Source: GCA-2689995 sp964529325
GTDB taxonomy: Bacteria > Fidelibacterota > Marinisomatia > SCGC-AAA003-L08 > GCA-2689995
Reading direction: 5' to 3'
Assembly: GCA_964529325.1 (NCBI GenBank)
Contig: CAZGWH010000007.1
Span: 1 to 57,611, forward strand
Length of the DNA: 57,611 bases
In this document: piece by piece, positions 1 to 9,905 of the stretch
Position numbering within the stretch: the first letter of the stretch is position 1
Layout of the letters: the number at the start of each line of letters is the position of its first letter
Notes under the pieces: model-generated
The model's database searches: none
Told to the model about the DNA's origin: nothing
Seen by the model: the letters and a program-made list of their open reading frames with translations, nothing else
Made by a program: the position numbers and the translations under genes

Positions 1-128
1 ATTTGTTCATCTGTAATTATGACTTTATTTGAATTTTAATATCGTGTTAAATTCGTGTTCGTAAATTTGAGGTATATTTAAAAAATGAAAAAACTCTTAA
101 CACTCATATCAAAAAAGGAATCAATCAA

Positions 129-578
129 ATGAAATTAAATATATTGATCATATTCATAGGTATCATATCTTTTTCCTTTGGTTGTGATGAATCAAATGAG
201 AATTGTAATAATGGAGGCATTTGGGAAAAAGGTGAATTGATTAATGGTGAAAAAGATGGTGAATGGACATTTTATAATTGTGATGGTTCTATTTGGAAAG
301 TAGGTCACTTTTTAAATGGAATTGAACATGGTAAATTTAGTTATTATGGTTATTTTGGTAAATTTAATACATACCATAAAAAAAAGACAGAGTATTATAA
401 ACATGGTAAATTAAATGGTGAATATACTCATTTTTATGAAAGTGGTAACATCATCAGTATTGCAAATTATAATGATGGTTTACAAGTGGGTAGCTATATT
501 TTCTATGAAGAAAATGGCGATATTTATTGGACAGGAAATTATGAAAATGGTAAACTTGTAGAAGTTATTGAATTTTAA
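129..578 (+). CDS. MORN-like repeat lipoprotein
   Basis: Predicted lipoprotein of 149 residues with a type II signal peptide whose lipobox ends at Cys19 (SFGC). The mature part is made of repeated units of the form NG-x-x-(D/H/N)-G-x-(W/F/Y)-x-x-(F/Y), as in NGEKDGEWTFY and HGKLNGEYTHF. These match the MORN_2/YwqK-type repeat seen in many Bacteroidetes-like surface proteins. No catalytic motif is visible and the function is unknown. AAAGGA about nine bases before the ATG supports the start. A 15-codon ORF (85-132) overlaps the start codon by ATGA and could be a coupled leader, but this is weak. It is probably transcribed alone, since 140 bp separate it from the next gene. Confidence 0.75.
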   Translation: MKLNILIIFIGIISFSFGCDESNENCNNGGIWEKGELINGEKDGEWTFYNCDGSIWKVGHFLNGIEHGKFSYYGYFGKFNTYHKKKTEYYKHGKLNGEYTHFYESGNIISIANYNDGLQVGSYIFYEENGDIYWTGNYENGKLVEVIEF

Positions 579-718
579 TTAAGTTTATAATTTCCACTTT
601 TTATTATAATAAATTGGAATAATAGTAGCAGAAATAATATCCAATTAAAAGAATTTATAATCAGTTTTATAATTGTTCTTAACGCTAAAACTTAATAAAT
701 TATCCCTATATTAAGAAT

Positions 719-2065
719 ATGAAAATTAACGCATTAAAAATTATTCTATTATTATTATGTTTTATATGTGTGGGCTGTAAAAAAAATATTAATGAGCCAC
801 CAGAATTTAACAATGAATCGTTATTCCCCTATAAAAATTATTCAGTTGGCGATGATGGTAATTTAATATTTTCAGAAATGTCTGTAGATGATTTTCAACC
901 CGCGAGTGATTGTGTAGAATGTCATCAAACCCATGTAGATGAATGGGAAATATCACCACATGGTCGTAGTTTAACAAATAAATTTTTTAATAATTGTTTA
1001 AATGATGTAAAAGAAGAATATGGAGATGAATTTCAAAAGGTATGTTTTCAATGTCATACTCCTGCAAATTTAATTGCAACTCCTTCAACATCTGAAAATT
1101 CGCCACAAGTTGGGCTATCATGTGATATCTGCCATACAATGACACAAACTTCAAATGGTACGGTTACAAGCCCTGATAGATTGGTTACCAATAAATATTA
1201 TTTAAACCCGGGTGAAGGAATAAAATATGGATCCATTGAAAATCCCGAACCCAATATAAATCATGAATCCCAATATAATCCAATATTTTCACAGTCACAA
1301 ATTTGTTTACCGTGCCATGATTTACGAAATGAAGAATTAGAGACAGAAATTACATTTACGGAATGGAATCGAATCCCTGGATTAGCAATGTCTGGAACTG
1401 CTCCTTGCCAACAATGCCATATGCAAGAAAAAGAAGATGGTACACATAGTCATCATTTTGCTGGAGTAGATTTAAGTTATGAAGTAACTCCAGAAGACGA
1501 CCCTCAATATGAAAATGTATTAGAATTAATTCAAACTTCGGCAAATTTATCGTTTCAAAATGGTGTTGATGAGACGGGGGACTCAATTAATAGGGATTCA
1601 ATTTTAGTTATTCCAGTACAAATTGAAAGTACAAATGGACATGATCTTCCTTCTGGAACTTCATTTAATAGAGATTGTTGGTTATCATTAGAGATTAGGT
1701 CGGAAAATAGTAGCGGAGAAATATTATATCAAAGTGGAGTGTTAGACCATTATTTACAATTATTAAATTATAGTGATTCAGAACTTACATTCTTTACTTC
1801 ATTTTTAATTACAGAAGATGGTGATACTACAAATGATATATTTAAAGCAGATGATATAATTAATTATTCTTTACCGGGAATGAGTAAAAGAGATGTTGAA
1901 TATTCTTTTCAAATTGATGAAAATATAAACCAAATTTGGGTATCCGCTAAATTATTATTTAGACCGATAAAACCATATTTATTTAATGAATATCCTGAAT
2001 TACAAGTAAATATTCCCATTTATACTATTGATGAAATTGAAAAAAATATTCAGATAATTAATTAA
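719..2065 (+). CDS. Pentaheme c-type cytochrome lipoprotein
   Basis: Exported lipoprotein of 448 residues; the lipobox CVGC ends at Cys20. Five CXXCH heme c attachment motifs are visible: CVECH (65), CFQCH (109), CDICH (135), CLPCH (196) and CQQCH (230). Spacing and extra histidines resemble the cytochrome c554/multiheme family. The C-terminal half (from about 270) has no heme motif and looks like a beta-rich domain. It probably transfers electrons at the cell surface or in the periplasm; donor and acceptor cannot be read from the sequence. The next gene starts 15 bp downstream on the same strand, so the two are probably co-transcribed. No clear Shine-Dalgarno precedes the ATG. Confidence 0.85.
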   Translation: MKINALKIILLLLCFICVGCKKNINEPPEFNNESLFPYKNYSVGDDGNLIFSEMSVDDFQPASDCVECHQTHVDEWEISPHGRSLTNKFFNNCLNDVKEEYGDEFQKVCFQCHTPANLIATPSTSENSPQVGLSCDICHTMTQTSNGTVTSPDRLVTNKYYLNPGEGIKYGSIENPEPNINHESQYNPIFSQSQICLPCHDLRNEELETEITFTEWNRIPGLAMSGTAPCQQCHMQEKEDGTHSHHFAGVDLSYEVTPEDDPQYENVLELIQTSANLSFQNGVDETGDSINRDSILVIPVQIESTNGHDLPSGTSFNRDCWLSLEIRSENSSGEILYQSGVLDHYLQLLNYSDSELTFFTSFLITEDGDTTNDIFKADDIINYSLPGMSKRDVEYSFQIDENINQIWVSAKLLFRPIKPYLFNEYPELQVNIPIYTIDEIEKNIQIIN

Positions 2066-2080
2066 GTAAAAGGAAAAAAA

Positions 2081-3385
2081 ATGATTAAAAAAATAATATT
2101 AATAAGTTCACTTATTGTACTTTTCTCCTGTAGTCAGAAGGAGGGATGTATGAATGAAACGGCATGTAATTTTAATTCAGTTGCTGACATCGATAATGGA
2201 AATTGTTATGATTGTTTTGATAATGATTGTTATACTTATCCGAGGGAGGCATTTGATTGTATTGGCGAATGTATTTTAGATGAAAATAATGATGGTATAT
2301 GTGATAATTTAGAAAAAATATTTGTGGCGACTCAGGGTTTTGATCAAATAAATATTTTAACTACAATAGATGGTGAAATAAATGAAAATGAAGAAATAAT
2401 TTCTGTAAATCTGAATGAAAATATTATGGATACGCCACATTTTATAGAAATTGATGAAATAAATAATTTTTGGTTTGTTACGCTAATGAATACAGGAAAT
2501 ATATTAATGTATAATTTAGATACAAATGAAAAATTAAGTGAAATTATGGTGGGTGAAATGCCAGCACTTATGGTTCATGACCCAATCCTTCAACGACTTT
2601 ATATTTCAAGAATGATGACAATGAATGGAATGGAAGGTTCTTCATCCAATAAAATTCAAGTTTTAGATTATAGTTCAGGATATTTAATTGAATTTAATGA
2701 ATTTGACTTACCCGCACCTGCACCTCATGGATTAGATTTATCTGATGATGGATTATATTTATTCGTAGCTAGCAATACAACAGATTGGGTGTATAAAATC
2801 AATACAGAATCTGGGAATGTAATAAATGAAGTGTTTTTACCATTTCCAGAAAGCCCATCTGGACCTGATGAAATTAATTATTTAAAACCAATACAAATTC
2901 GATATTATAATAATCGTATTTTTATTTCGTGTTCAGCAGGTAAATTTTATAACGGTATCACTACTGAAAATATTCCTGGTAAAATAATGGTTTTAAATGC
3001 AGATGATTTATCATTAATTACTCAGTATGAATTTGATTGGAGTTCTTCGCCATGGCATTTAACTATTGATGAAAATTCAAGTAAAATATTTGTAGCTTTA
3101 TCAGGTGATATTGGAATTGCTGGAAGTGCTGGTATTGCTAGCTTATCTTTTAATTCCGATCAGTTATCTTTAAATTGGGAAAACACTGGAAATGAATTTT
3201 CTCTCTGCCATGGTATTTCAGTTTCAACAATATCAGAGAAAATTTATGTGACTTCTAGAGGAAATGGTAAATTACATTTAGTAGATGGAAATAGTGGTGA
3301 ATTATCCCAATCCATAGTAATTAATTCATTGCAACAAGGAATGACTGGAGCCATGTTAGGTGGCATAGCTATTTACGGTTTGTAA
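2081..3385 (+). CDS. YVTN/lactonase-type beta-propeller lipoprotein
   Basis: Lipoprotein of 434 residues (lipobox VLFSC, Cys17). A Cys-rich N-terminal stretch (CMNETACNF, then DCIGECILDENNDGICD) is typical of Marinimicrobia/Bacteroidetes secreted proteins. The rest is repeated beta-propeller sequence such as FVATQGFDQINILTT, LYISRM, LFVASNTTDWVYKI and IYVTSRGNGKLHLVD, like YVTN-family propellers. AAAGGA sits directly upstream of the ATG. The 15-bp gap to the pentaheme cytochrome suggests a shared transcript and a joint surface role. No enzymatic residue can be assigned. Confidence 0.75.
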   Translation: MIKKIILISSLIVLFSCSQKEGCMNETACNFNSVADIDNGNCYDCFDNDCYTYPREAFDCIGECILDENNDGICDNLEKIFVATQGFDQINILTTIDGEINENEEIISVNLNENIMDTPHFIEIDEINNFWFVTLMNTGNILMYNLDTNEKLSEIMVGEMPALMVHDPILQRLYISRMMTMNGMEGSSSNKIQVLDYSSGYLIEFNEFDLPAPAPHGLDLSDDGLYLFVASNTTDWVYKINTESGNVINEVFLPFPESPSGPDEINYLKPIQIRYYNNRIFISCSAGKFYNGITTENIPGKIMVLNADDLSLITQYEFDWSSSPWHLTIDENSSKIFVALSGDIGIAGSAGIASLSFNSDQLSLNWENTGNEFSLCHGISVSTISEKIYVTSRGNGKLHLVDGNSGELSQSIVINSLQQGMTGAMLGGIAIYGL

Positions 3386-3391
3386 ATATTC

Positions 3392-4213
3392 TCATTTCAT
3401 TAATACCATTTTTTGAATTTGGGAAATTCCATTTAAATTTATATTGATGAAATAAATCCCAGATGGATAATTATCTGCATTCCAAGTAAATTGATAGTTT
3501 CCAAAAGTTTGAAATTCATTTGTTAATACATTTAATTCTTTTCCATTAATATCAAAAACAGAAATTATAACCATTCCGCTATTATGAAGTGAATAGTTTA
3601 TTTGGGTAATTGGATTAAAAGGATTTGGGAAATTTGGATAAATAATAAATTCATTCGGTATAATATTTTCTTGATTGTTCGATAAATATATAGAATTTAT
3701 TGATCCTGGTGTTCCATTATTAACCGATGCACCCCAGCTTTCAGCGAGTGAATTATCAAAAGAAGGATGTAGTAATTCAAGCGTTGGACCTGTTCCATCT
3801 GGTGAAATTGGCCAAAGATTTTCATCATCATAATCTACAAAATCTATAAGTTCTCCGTCAGAATTAAATAAACGGATTGGCTCACCACCTCCACTCAACC
3901 CAAATCCAAATTCACCAATAAAGTTTGTTACATTAGGAAAAAACGATATAAATAGAGCCGAATTTTTACATAAAACTAAATATTCATTGGGATATATAGA
4001 AACATCAGATGGGATTAAAAAAATATGGTCATCTATTTCATCTTTAAATTCCCAGTTTTCTAAATTAATTATTTCATCGGTTGTATTATATAATTCTATC
4101 CAATCTTCAGTATTAAATTCATCTGCAGAATGATAATTAATTTCATTTATAATAACTGAATTTTCAGCAAGAAGAATTGAAATAAATATGTATAATAATA
4201 TTTTTAATTTCAT
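3392..4213 (-). CDS. Lamin-tail domain protein with C-terminal sorting domain
   Basis: Secreted protein of 273 residues with a signal peptide (about 1-16), a lamin-tail domain (about 18-170; VIINEINYHS, EDWIELYNTTDE, YLVLCKN) and a Por/type IX-style sorting domain at the C-terminus (NFPNPFNP, SGIYFINI, QKMVLMK). The lamin-tail part closely resembles the second such domain of the CotH protein encoded at 6254-9664, pointing to local duplication. It is the last gene of a minus-strand group headed by that CotH gene, with a GAAGGA Shine-Dalgarno before the ATG. Probably exported across the outer membrane and surface-attached; no enzymatic role is visible. Confidence 0.8.
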   Translation of the reverse strand: MKLKILLYIFISILLAENSVIINEINYHSADEFNTEDWIELYNTTDEIINLENWEFKDEIDDHIFLIPSDVSIYPNEYLVLCKNSALFISFFPNVTNFIGEFGFGLSGGGEPIRLFNSDGELIDFVDYDDENLWPISPDGTGPTLELLHPSFDNSLAESWGASVNNGTPGSINSIYLSNNQENIIPNEFIIYPNFPNPFNPITQINYSLHNSGMVIISVFDINGKELNVLTNEFQTFGNYQFTWNADNYPSGIYFININLNGISQIQKMVLMK

Positions 4214-4234
4214 TTTTTCCTTCGTTTAAATAAG

Positions 4235-4876
4235 TTAAAAAGAATATTGGTAACTAAGGCCCCAAATATGTGACCCCTCAATTTCAGTATCTTTAAATTC
4301 ACCATTAAAAGTATAAAAAAATTCTATTGATTGATTTGAATAAATATCAATTTCTACTCCAGTTGAAGTACGATATTTATCTTTAGTAAATCTCTCATCT
4401 TCAATAATTTGAAAAAGTTCGTATGATATAAAGGGGGTAATAAACGATTTTAATGGGTATTTAATTGTGAGTTTATTTCTAAAATTATCTTCAGGAGATT
4501 CATCCTTTTCATAATCTCGTTGTGTTTTTAATTTATAACTTAAATTAAAATTAAATAATTGATTATAAAATTTTGTACTAAATGAGATCCTTTTTTTTTC
4601 TTTATCGGTATAAATTATATATCGATATTGTCCTATAAATTTAATACTTGAAAATAATTTATAGGATAGTGAAAGGTCTGTAAATGTTTTATTAAAATCA
4701 TCATAATTATTTTTATATCGAATTTCTTGGCTGAGATTTACTTCAATATTTTGTGAAATATTTTTACTTATTTCTAAACTCGTCCATTGTTGGTTTTCAA
4801 TAATTTCAGAATGAATTATAGAACTTAAAAATAAACTGAAAAGTAAAATATTAATTGAATTTGATAAATTCCTCAT
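4235..4876 (-). CDS. DUF2490-type outer membrane beta-barrel
   Basis: Protein of 213 residues with an N-terminal signal peptide (about 1-23) and alternating aromatic/polar strands ending in a terminal Phe (WGLSYQYSF), as expected for an outer membrane barrel. The start of the mature region (QQWTSLEISKNIS, LSQEIRYKNN) matches the DUF2490 pattern. One base separates it from the upstream DUF4956 gene, so it belongs to the CotH-VTC-DUF4956 operon. Function is unknown; a barrel partner for a polymer-related system is possible but inferred only from the neighbours. Confidence 0.7.
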   Translation of the reverse strand: MRNLSNSINILLFSLFLSSIIHSEIIENQQWTSLEISKNISQNIEVNLSQEIRYKNNYDDFNKTFTDLSLSYKLFSSIKFIGQYRYIIYTDKEKKRISFSTKFYNQLFNFNLSYKLKTQRDYEKDESPEDNFRNKLTIKYPLKSFITPFISYELFQIIEDERFTKDKYRTSTGVEIDIYSNQSIEFFYTFNGEFKDTEIEGSHIWGLSYQYSF

Positions 4877-4877
4877 T

Positions 4878-5456
4878 CTATTTTTTAAAATAGATCCTTA
4901 TCCGTGCAGTATCTCTTAAAAAATTTATTTTCCGAATTTCAATTTGCTGAATATTTAATCCTGTTCGGGATTTTAAATCATTCATTAATAAATCAATATT
5001 TTCAGGTTTGATATTTTCAATTTTTTCATATTCAATCGTTTGGCGAAATAATAAATTTTGTTGCCAATATTTTTCTAATATAAAAGTTAATCCAATTAAT
5101 GCAATATTTGTGAATATTAAGGATAAATATGACTCATTAGTATTACTAAGTGCATTTATCACACCTATAGTAATAACAATAAATAAATATGTCATTTCTT
5201 TTATTGGAATGGGGTCAGTTCGGTATCTCAAAATTGCAAATACTGCAAATAACCCAAATGCAAACCCGATATTAATAGTGATATTACTTAATATAAATGC
5301 AAAAAAGAATATGAGCGAATTGAACATAAAATATGTAAATACAAAATCATTATTTCGATGATCACGATGATAAATCAATTTTATAATTATAAATGCAATT
5401 GATAAATTAAAACCAAATCTAAAAATTAAATTTAATAATTCAGGTGTTAATTCCAT
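4878..5456 (-). CDS. DUF4956 membrane protein
   Basis: Integral membrane protein of 192 residues with about four hydrophobic helices in the first 130 residues, then a soluble tail of about 60 residues. The segment FGLFAVFAILRYRTDPIPIKEM is the hallmark of DUF4956 proteins. This family is often encoded beside VTC-type polyphosphate polymerase and CotH kinase genes, as here. AAAGGA before the ATG supports the start. The soluble tail (LKSRTGLNIQQIEIRKINF) resembles the C-terminal domain of MgtC-like proteins in shape only. Its role is unknown. Confidence 0.75.
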   Translation of the reverse strand: MELTPELLNLIFRFGFNLSIAFIIIKLIYHRDHRNNDFVFTYFMFNSLIFFFAFILSNITINIGFAFGLFAVFAILRYRTDPIPIKEMTYLFIVITIGVINALSNTNESYLSLIFTNIALIGLTFILEKYWQQNLLFRQTIEYEKIENIKPENIDLLMNDLKSRTGLNIQQIEIRKINFLRDTARIRIYFKK

Positions 5457-5468
5457 TATGTTTTCCTT

Positions 5469-6215
5469 TTAGTTATGGTTTGTAATCTTATTTATTTGTA
5501 ATAATTTTGGTTTAAATCTATTCTTTTTTATATCATTATTCACACTAATTATACCAATGCAATATTTACTAAATCGCATTTCACCAATTTTCATATCTCG
5601 TAGAAATTGAATAAATTTAGATTTCACATTATATTTATTTTGTTTAATTTCCGTGATAATAAGATTATCAAATTTTTTATGATTTTTTTTATTTTCAACA
5701 GAAAAATGCATATCAATGGTTAATCGTTCTGTAAAATTAATATCAACTAAAGTAATTCGATTAAATTGAATATTCAATTTAGGTATTAATGAATAAGGTG
5801 AAATTTTAATATTTTCTGTGATTAATTTAATTTCTTTTTCGCCTAAATTCTGTTTCCATTTATTAACAGGAATTCTTTTTTTTAATGTTCTATCGTTATT
5901 ATTTTTTGTTTTGATTTCAAAGAAATTTTCACCTGTTGTGCCATAACTTCGGTAACGCACTTTATATCTATTTCGTTTTTCATTATGATGTTGATGATAG
6001 AATAGAAAATCTTCTGTATCAAAATAATGATTATCATAGGAAAAAGTATATGTGTCATCAATTTTTAAAATTTTATAAAAAGGAGAGAGCTTTTCTAAAA
6101 GAGGTGATAAATTTTTTTGATGAAAAATATACTTTGTATCATTTCGGTTTAATAATTGAACATTATTTAACTCTTTAAGTGTTGTTGATTCATATTGTAA
6201 AAAATTTAATTTCAT
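5469..6215 (-). CDS. VTC-domain polyphosphate polymerase family protein
   Basis: Cytoplasmic protein of 248 residues with the VTC/triphosphate-tunnel fold signature: RNDTKYIFH near residue 24, KRNRYKVRYRSYG (about 80-92), FFEIKTK (about 97-103) and a C-terminal TEIKQNKY. These alternating Lys/Arg and Glu residues line the tunnel that binds phosphate chains in the eukaryotic Vtc4 family, where the activity is ATP-dependent polyphosphate synthesis. In bacteria such proteins usually lack proof of activity and sit beside CotH and DUF4956 genes. Here it lies between exactly those two, 12 bp before DUF4956. Confidence 0.8.
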   Translation of the reverse strand: MKLNFLQYESTTLKELNNVQLLNRNDTKYIFHQKNLSPLLEKLSPFYKILKIDDTYTFSYDNHYFDTEDFLFYHQHHNEKRNRYKVRYRSYGTTGENFFEIKTKNNNDRTLKKRIPVNKWKQNLGEKEIKLITENIKISPYSLIPKLNIQFNRITLVDINFTERLTIDMHFSVENKKNHKKFDNLIITEIKQNKYNVKSKFIQFLRDMKIGEMRFSKYCIGIISVNNDIKKNRFKPKLLQINKITNHN

Positions 6216-6253
6216 GATATTAGGAAACTTAAAATAGTAGATAAATCATTTAC

Positions 6254-9200
6254 TTATTTAAGTAACATTAATTTCTGGGTTTGGGTAAAATCTGTTGATA
6301 TAAGTTTTACAAAATAGATTCCACTAGCAATATTATTTGCATCCCATTTTATATTATAAAATCCTGTATTATAAAATTGATGGGTTAAGGTAGATATTTC
6401 TTTACCAAGGATGTCAAATATTTTTATTGTTACAAATGCATCATCAGGAATTGAAAAATCAATATTTGTACTGCCATTAAATGGGTTTGGATAAACATTT
6501 TCTAACTTAAATGTTGTCGGTGTATTTATTTCTATAATTTCAACACTATTTGTAACAATTAATTGTTCAATTTTAAAGTCATCTGAAGATTTAAAAATTT
6601 CATTATTTTCTGGAACTACAATTACAAGTGTAGTTGAGTTACCATTTGTTAAATATTCAGCAACTATTGCATCCTTGGTTAATTGTATTTTAAAATCAAT
6701 ATCATGCGATAATGTCATTTGAACTGCACCAATAAAACCATTTCCAATAATATTAAATGATTCACCATTTTGATAGAAAGAGACTGATGTTGCATCTATT
6801 ATTTTAGATGAATCTAATATGATATTTATCAATTGAATAATATCAACAACATTTACTTCTCCATCATTATTCATATCCGCAGGGTTTGAATATTCATTAT
6901 TTATAATCATATTTACAATGATAACTACATCAATCACATCAATAAATCCATCTTGATTTATATCTCCAATTAATGATACAGAATTTATATTCCCGGGTGA
7001 GCCAATTCCAAGAGAACTTGACCAATTTTCTGCTAATGAGTTGTCAATATATGAATCAATGAGTTCAAGAGTTGGGCCATTACCATCTGCTTCTTCAGGC
7101 CAGGGAGAAGTATCATCATATTCAACTACATCAACTAAAGCTCCAGATTCATCAAATAGTCTTACTAGTTCTCCTGCTCCACTTAATCCAAACTCAAAAT
7201 TCCCAATATAATTATTTACATTCGGAAATTGCACACTAAAAAGTGCAGTATCTTTACACAAAACTAAAAATTCATTTGAAGGTAAAATAGTATTTTCTGG
7301 GATAATAAATTGGTGAAAATTATTATCATCTTTAAATATCCAATTTCCAATATTAATGGTCTCATCTGACGAATTAAAAAGTTCAATCCAATCTTCGGAG
7401 TCAAATTCATTATTTGAATTATAATTAATTTCATTTATAACGATATCAACTATTTCATCAGAAGCAAAAATACCGATGATATTATCATCTTGATTTAATT
7501 GAAATGAAATATTTATTGAATTTGGGTCTGAAATATTATGGTTATTAACTAACCAATAATCAAAATTATGAATTTGAACTGCTTCAAATAACATATCTAC
7601 TCCTCCATGATATGTTCCTGTCCATGGATAATCATCTTCGTCAATTAGAATTGAATTTATTTTAATTTGTCCTGAATTTGAGGGTGTAACATCTAATGTT
7701 AATTCATGAGGACCATTTAAATCATAACACGAATTTAACCCCTCAGGGAAATACTCAATTCTATCTCTGATGAAATCTTTTATTTTTTGAACATTCCCTT
7801 GCCATTGAGAGAAATTCCCACCCCATCTTTCTATATGTTGAGGCATATCAGTTGCAATTGAGTTTTCAATATTTTCCAATAGCCCAATCATTTCGTCTTC
7901 CTGGAATGCAGTATTTAATAAATCCATATATCGAGTAATGTAATATTGTTTAAATTCTGCATTTTCTAAAAGTTTATTTAGTAAATCTATATGTTCTTCG
8001 GGATCTAAATAAATACCTTCGGGGTAACAGGGTTCAGCATCGGGGTTTTCATTGGGGACATTTGTATAGTTTATATAATGATTAAATGTTGCATCTTCAT
8101 CCCACAAAACATATCCCCATTTTTGATGACTTCCATCGGGGTTTAATCCTCTCCACCATGAAGTATTCCAATTTATCCAATCGGTACAAACAACAAATGA
8201 ATTTATTAATATATAATCAACTAAACTTGTGACATCTATTTCATCGGCTACATGACGATAATTGGATTGAATTGATAAATCATGGCTTAAGGCATAACTA
8301 TGAATTTCATTCCAATCGTTAAATGCTTGTTGTCCACCATATTGAGCCCAAGTACCTCCCCAATTCATTAAATATTGAACATTATATTTGTCTTGATTAT
8401 AATAATAATTAGTATAATCAGCGTCACTCACTTTTTCTCTAATTGAATAAATACCCCAAAATTCACCATTTGCATATACAACACATCTTTCACCTTTTCT
8501 CATATCTACATTTAAATTATTTTTATTTGCAAGTTTTTGAATAAAAATATCTCTCATATGAGCACTTGAATCAATTCCAGGATAATTATCATCTCCTGAA
8601 GCTCGAATAATTATTCGTTGAAAATTTTCCCTATCAGATAGGCTTAGTAATTTTTCTCTAATTGCATCATGATACCCCATTTCATCTCTAGCGATATAAT
8701 CAAAACTTCGCTGAGGAAATGCCCATGAATCTTGACCATGTTTATTATATTCTCCATATCCAAAATCTTGCCTAATACCATTAATATCGAAATATTCAAT
8801 TGTACCATGTGGCTTTAAACCTTGATTTCCATTTAAAAGTGTAGTCAATTGACTTGCAGAGGTAGAAAGGATAGGTAAAGCATGGTTCTCATCAATAAAA
8901 TAAGTATTGAAGGTGATGAAACTTGGGAGAATATCTATATCATTCGATATTACAATTGCTTTAAAAATTTGAGTCTGAGTTATTAATAATGTGCCATTAT
9001 ATAAAGTTGAGTTTAAAGTAGGCAAATCACCATTTGCTGTATAATAAATATTTGATAAAGGTTCATTTGTTGAAATATTTAATAATTGACTACCATTATA
9101 GAACCCTGCTTCTAAGCTCATTATTGGGGTTTCTGCATAATCGATATAGTTTAACCCAATGTTTGCACCATTTTTTGTGGGTGATGGAAAAATTTTCCAA

Positions 9201-9664
9201 TTATTTGAGGCGTTCGGGCTTCTACCCATTGAATGGTCTAATTGTGTTCGTTTTAATTCGATATCATTTATTATTTCTCCATTTGGAGTTGCAAATACAA
9301 CATGGTCAGGAGAGTTTTTAGTTTGTTTTAATTTAAAATTAGTGTGGAGATTCCCATCTGTATATTCATCCCTTCCTGAACACCAAAAAGTTATATATCG
9401 CGTGCCTGGAATAATAATTCCCTCAGGTATTATCCATTTAGTTGGGTTTGTTTCATCATCACTTAAAAAATAACCACTTAAGTCTAAATCGTTTATACTT
9501 GTATTGTAAAGTTCAATCCAATCTTCTTCTAATTGATAATTATCTGTAAATTCTGATAAATTTGAAGCGGAGTATTCATTTATTATAACTTGGCTAAAAA
9601 TAGGTGAAATAAATATTATTTCTATTAAATAAACAAAATATTTTTTCATAAAATTAATTCTCAT
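6254..9664 (-). CDS. CotH kinase protein with lamin-tail, dockerin and sorting domains
   Basis: Large secreted protein of 1136 residues. Domain order: signal peptide, first lamin-tail domain (about 25-165), CotH kinase domain (about 300-640, with GEFWGIYSIREK and WGYVLWDEDATFNHY), second lamin-tail domain (about 740-880), a dockerin-like pair of Ca-binding repeats (GDINQDGFIDVIDVV and ADMNNDGEVNVVDII, about 895-945) and a type IX-style sorting domain (YPNPFNGSTNI to QKLMLLK). CotH is an atypical kinase that phosphorylates Ser residues of spore-coat proteins in Bacillus; here the substrate is unknown. It heads the minus-strand VTC-DUF4956-DUF2490 group. The Met six codons in (9649) may be the true start, because MKKYFVYL begins a normal signal peptide. 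Confidence 0.85.
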   Translation of the reverse strand: MRINFMKKYFVYLIEIIFISPIFSQVIINEYSASNLSEFTDNYQLEEDWIELYNTSINDLDLSGYFLSDDETNPTKWIIPEGIIIPGTRYITFWCSGRDEYTDGNLHTNFKLKQTKNSPDHVVFATPNGEIINDIELKRTQLDHSMGRSPNASNNWKIFPSPTKNGANIGLNYIDYAETPIMSLEAGFYNGSQLLNISTNEPLSNIYYTANGDLPTLNSTLYNGTLLITQTQIFKAIVISNDIDILPSFITFNTYFIDENHALPILSTSASQLTTLLNGNQGLKPHGTIEYFDINGIRQDFGYGEYNKHGQDSWAFPQRSFDYIARDEMGYHDAIREKLLSLSDRENFQRIIIRASGDDNYPGIDSSAHMRDIFIQKLANKNNLNVDMRKGERCVVYANGEFWGIYSIREKVSDADYTNYYYNQDKYNVQYLMNWGGTWAQYGGQQAFNDWNEIHSYALSHDLSIQSNYRHVADEIDVTSLVDYILINSFVVCTDWINWNTSWWRGLNPDGSHQKWGYVLWDEDATFNHYINYTNVPNENPDAEPCYPEGIYLDPEEHIDLLNKLLENAEFKQYYITRYMDLLNTAFQEDEMIGLLENIENSIATDMPQHIERWGGNFSQWQGNVQKIKDFIRDRIEYFPEGLNSCYDLNGPHELTLDVTPSNSGQIKINSILIDEDDYPWTGTYHGGVDMLFEAVQIHNFDYWLVNNHNISDPNSINISFQLNQDDNIIGIFASDEIVDIVINEINYNSNNEFDSEDWIELFNSSDETINIGNWIFKDDNNFHQFIIPENTILPSNEFLVLCKDTALFSVQFPNVNNYIGNFEFGLSGAGELVRLFDESGALVDVVEYDDTSPWPEEADGNGPTLELIDSYIDNSLAENWSSSLGIGSPGNINSVSLIGDINQDGFIDVIDVVIIVNMIINNEYSNPADMNNDGEVNVVDIIQLINIILDSSKIIDATSVSFYQNGESFNIIGNGFIGAVQMTLSHDIDFKIQLTKDAIVAEYLTNGNSTTLVIVVPENNEIFKSSDDFKIEQLIVTNSVEIIEINTPTTFKLENVYPNPFNGSTNIDFSIPDDAFVTIKIFDILGKEISTLTHQFYNTGFYNIKWDANNIASGIYFVKLISTDFTQTQKLMLLK

Positions 9665-9905
9665 TATTTAATTAAGTGAAGATAAAAAACTTATTTATTA
9701 ATATAAGTTTATGAATGACAAGCTATAAAATTTAGAAATTATTTTTGGAAATATCTATTAAAGTTACATCTTGAAAGATAGAATTATCTCATTGTTATGT
9801 TTATTGATTTAGAAAAAAAATAAAAGTATAAATATTGTTGAATAATAATTCTAAAGTATAAATAAATTTCAACCTATTTATTTAGAAAGATAAAATATAT
9901 TGAAC

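Noticed and set aside
85..132. 15-codon ORF overlapping the start of the MORN-like lipoprotein gene
   Set aside because: Very short, low-complexity and poorly spaced ribosome site; no regulatory structure seen, so kept only as a remark.
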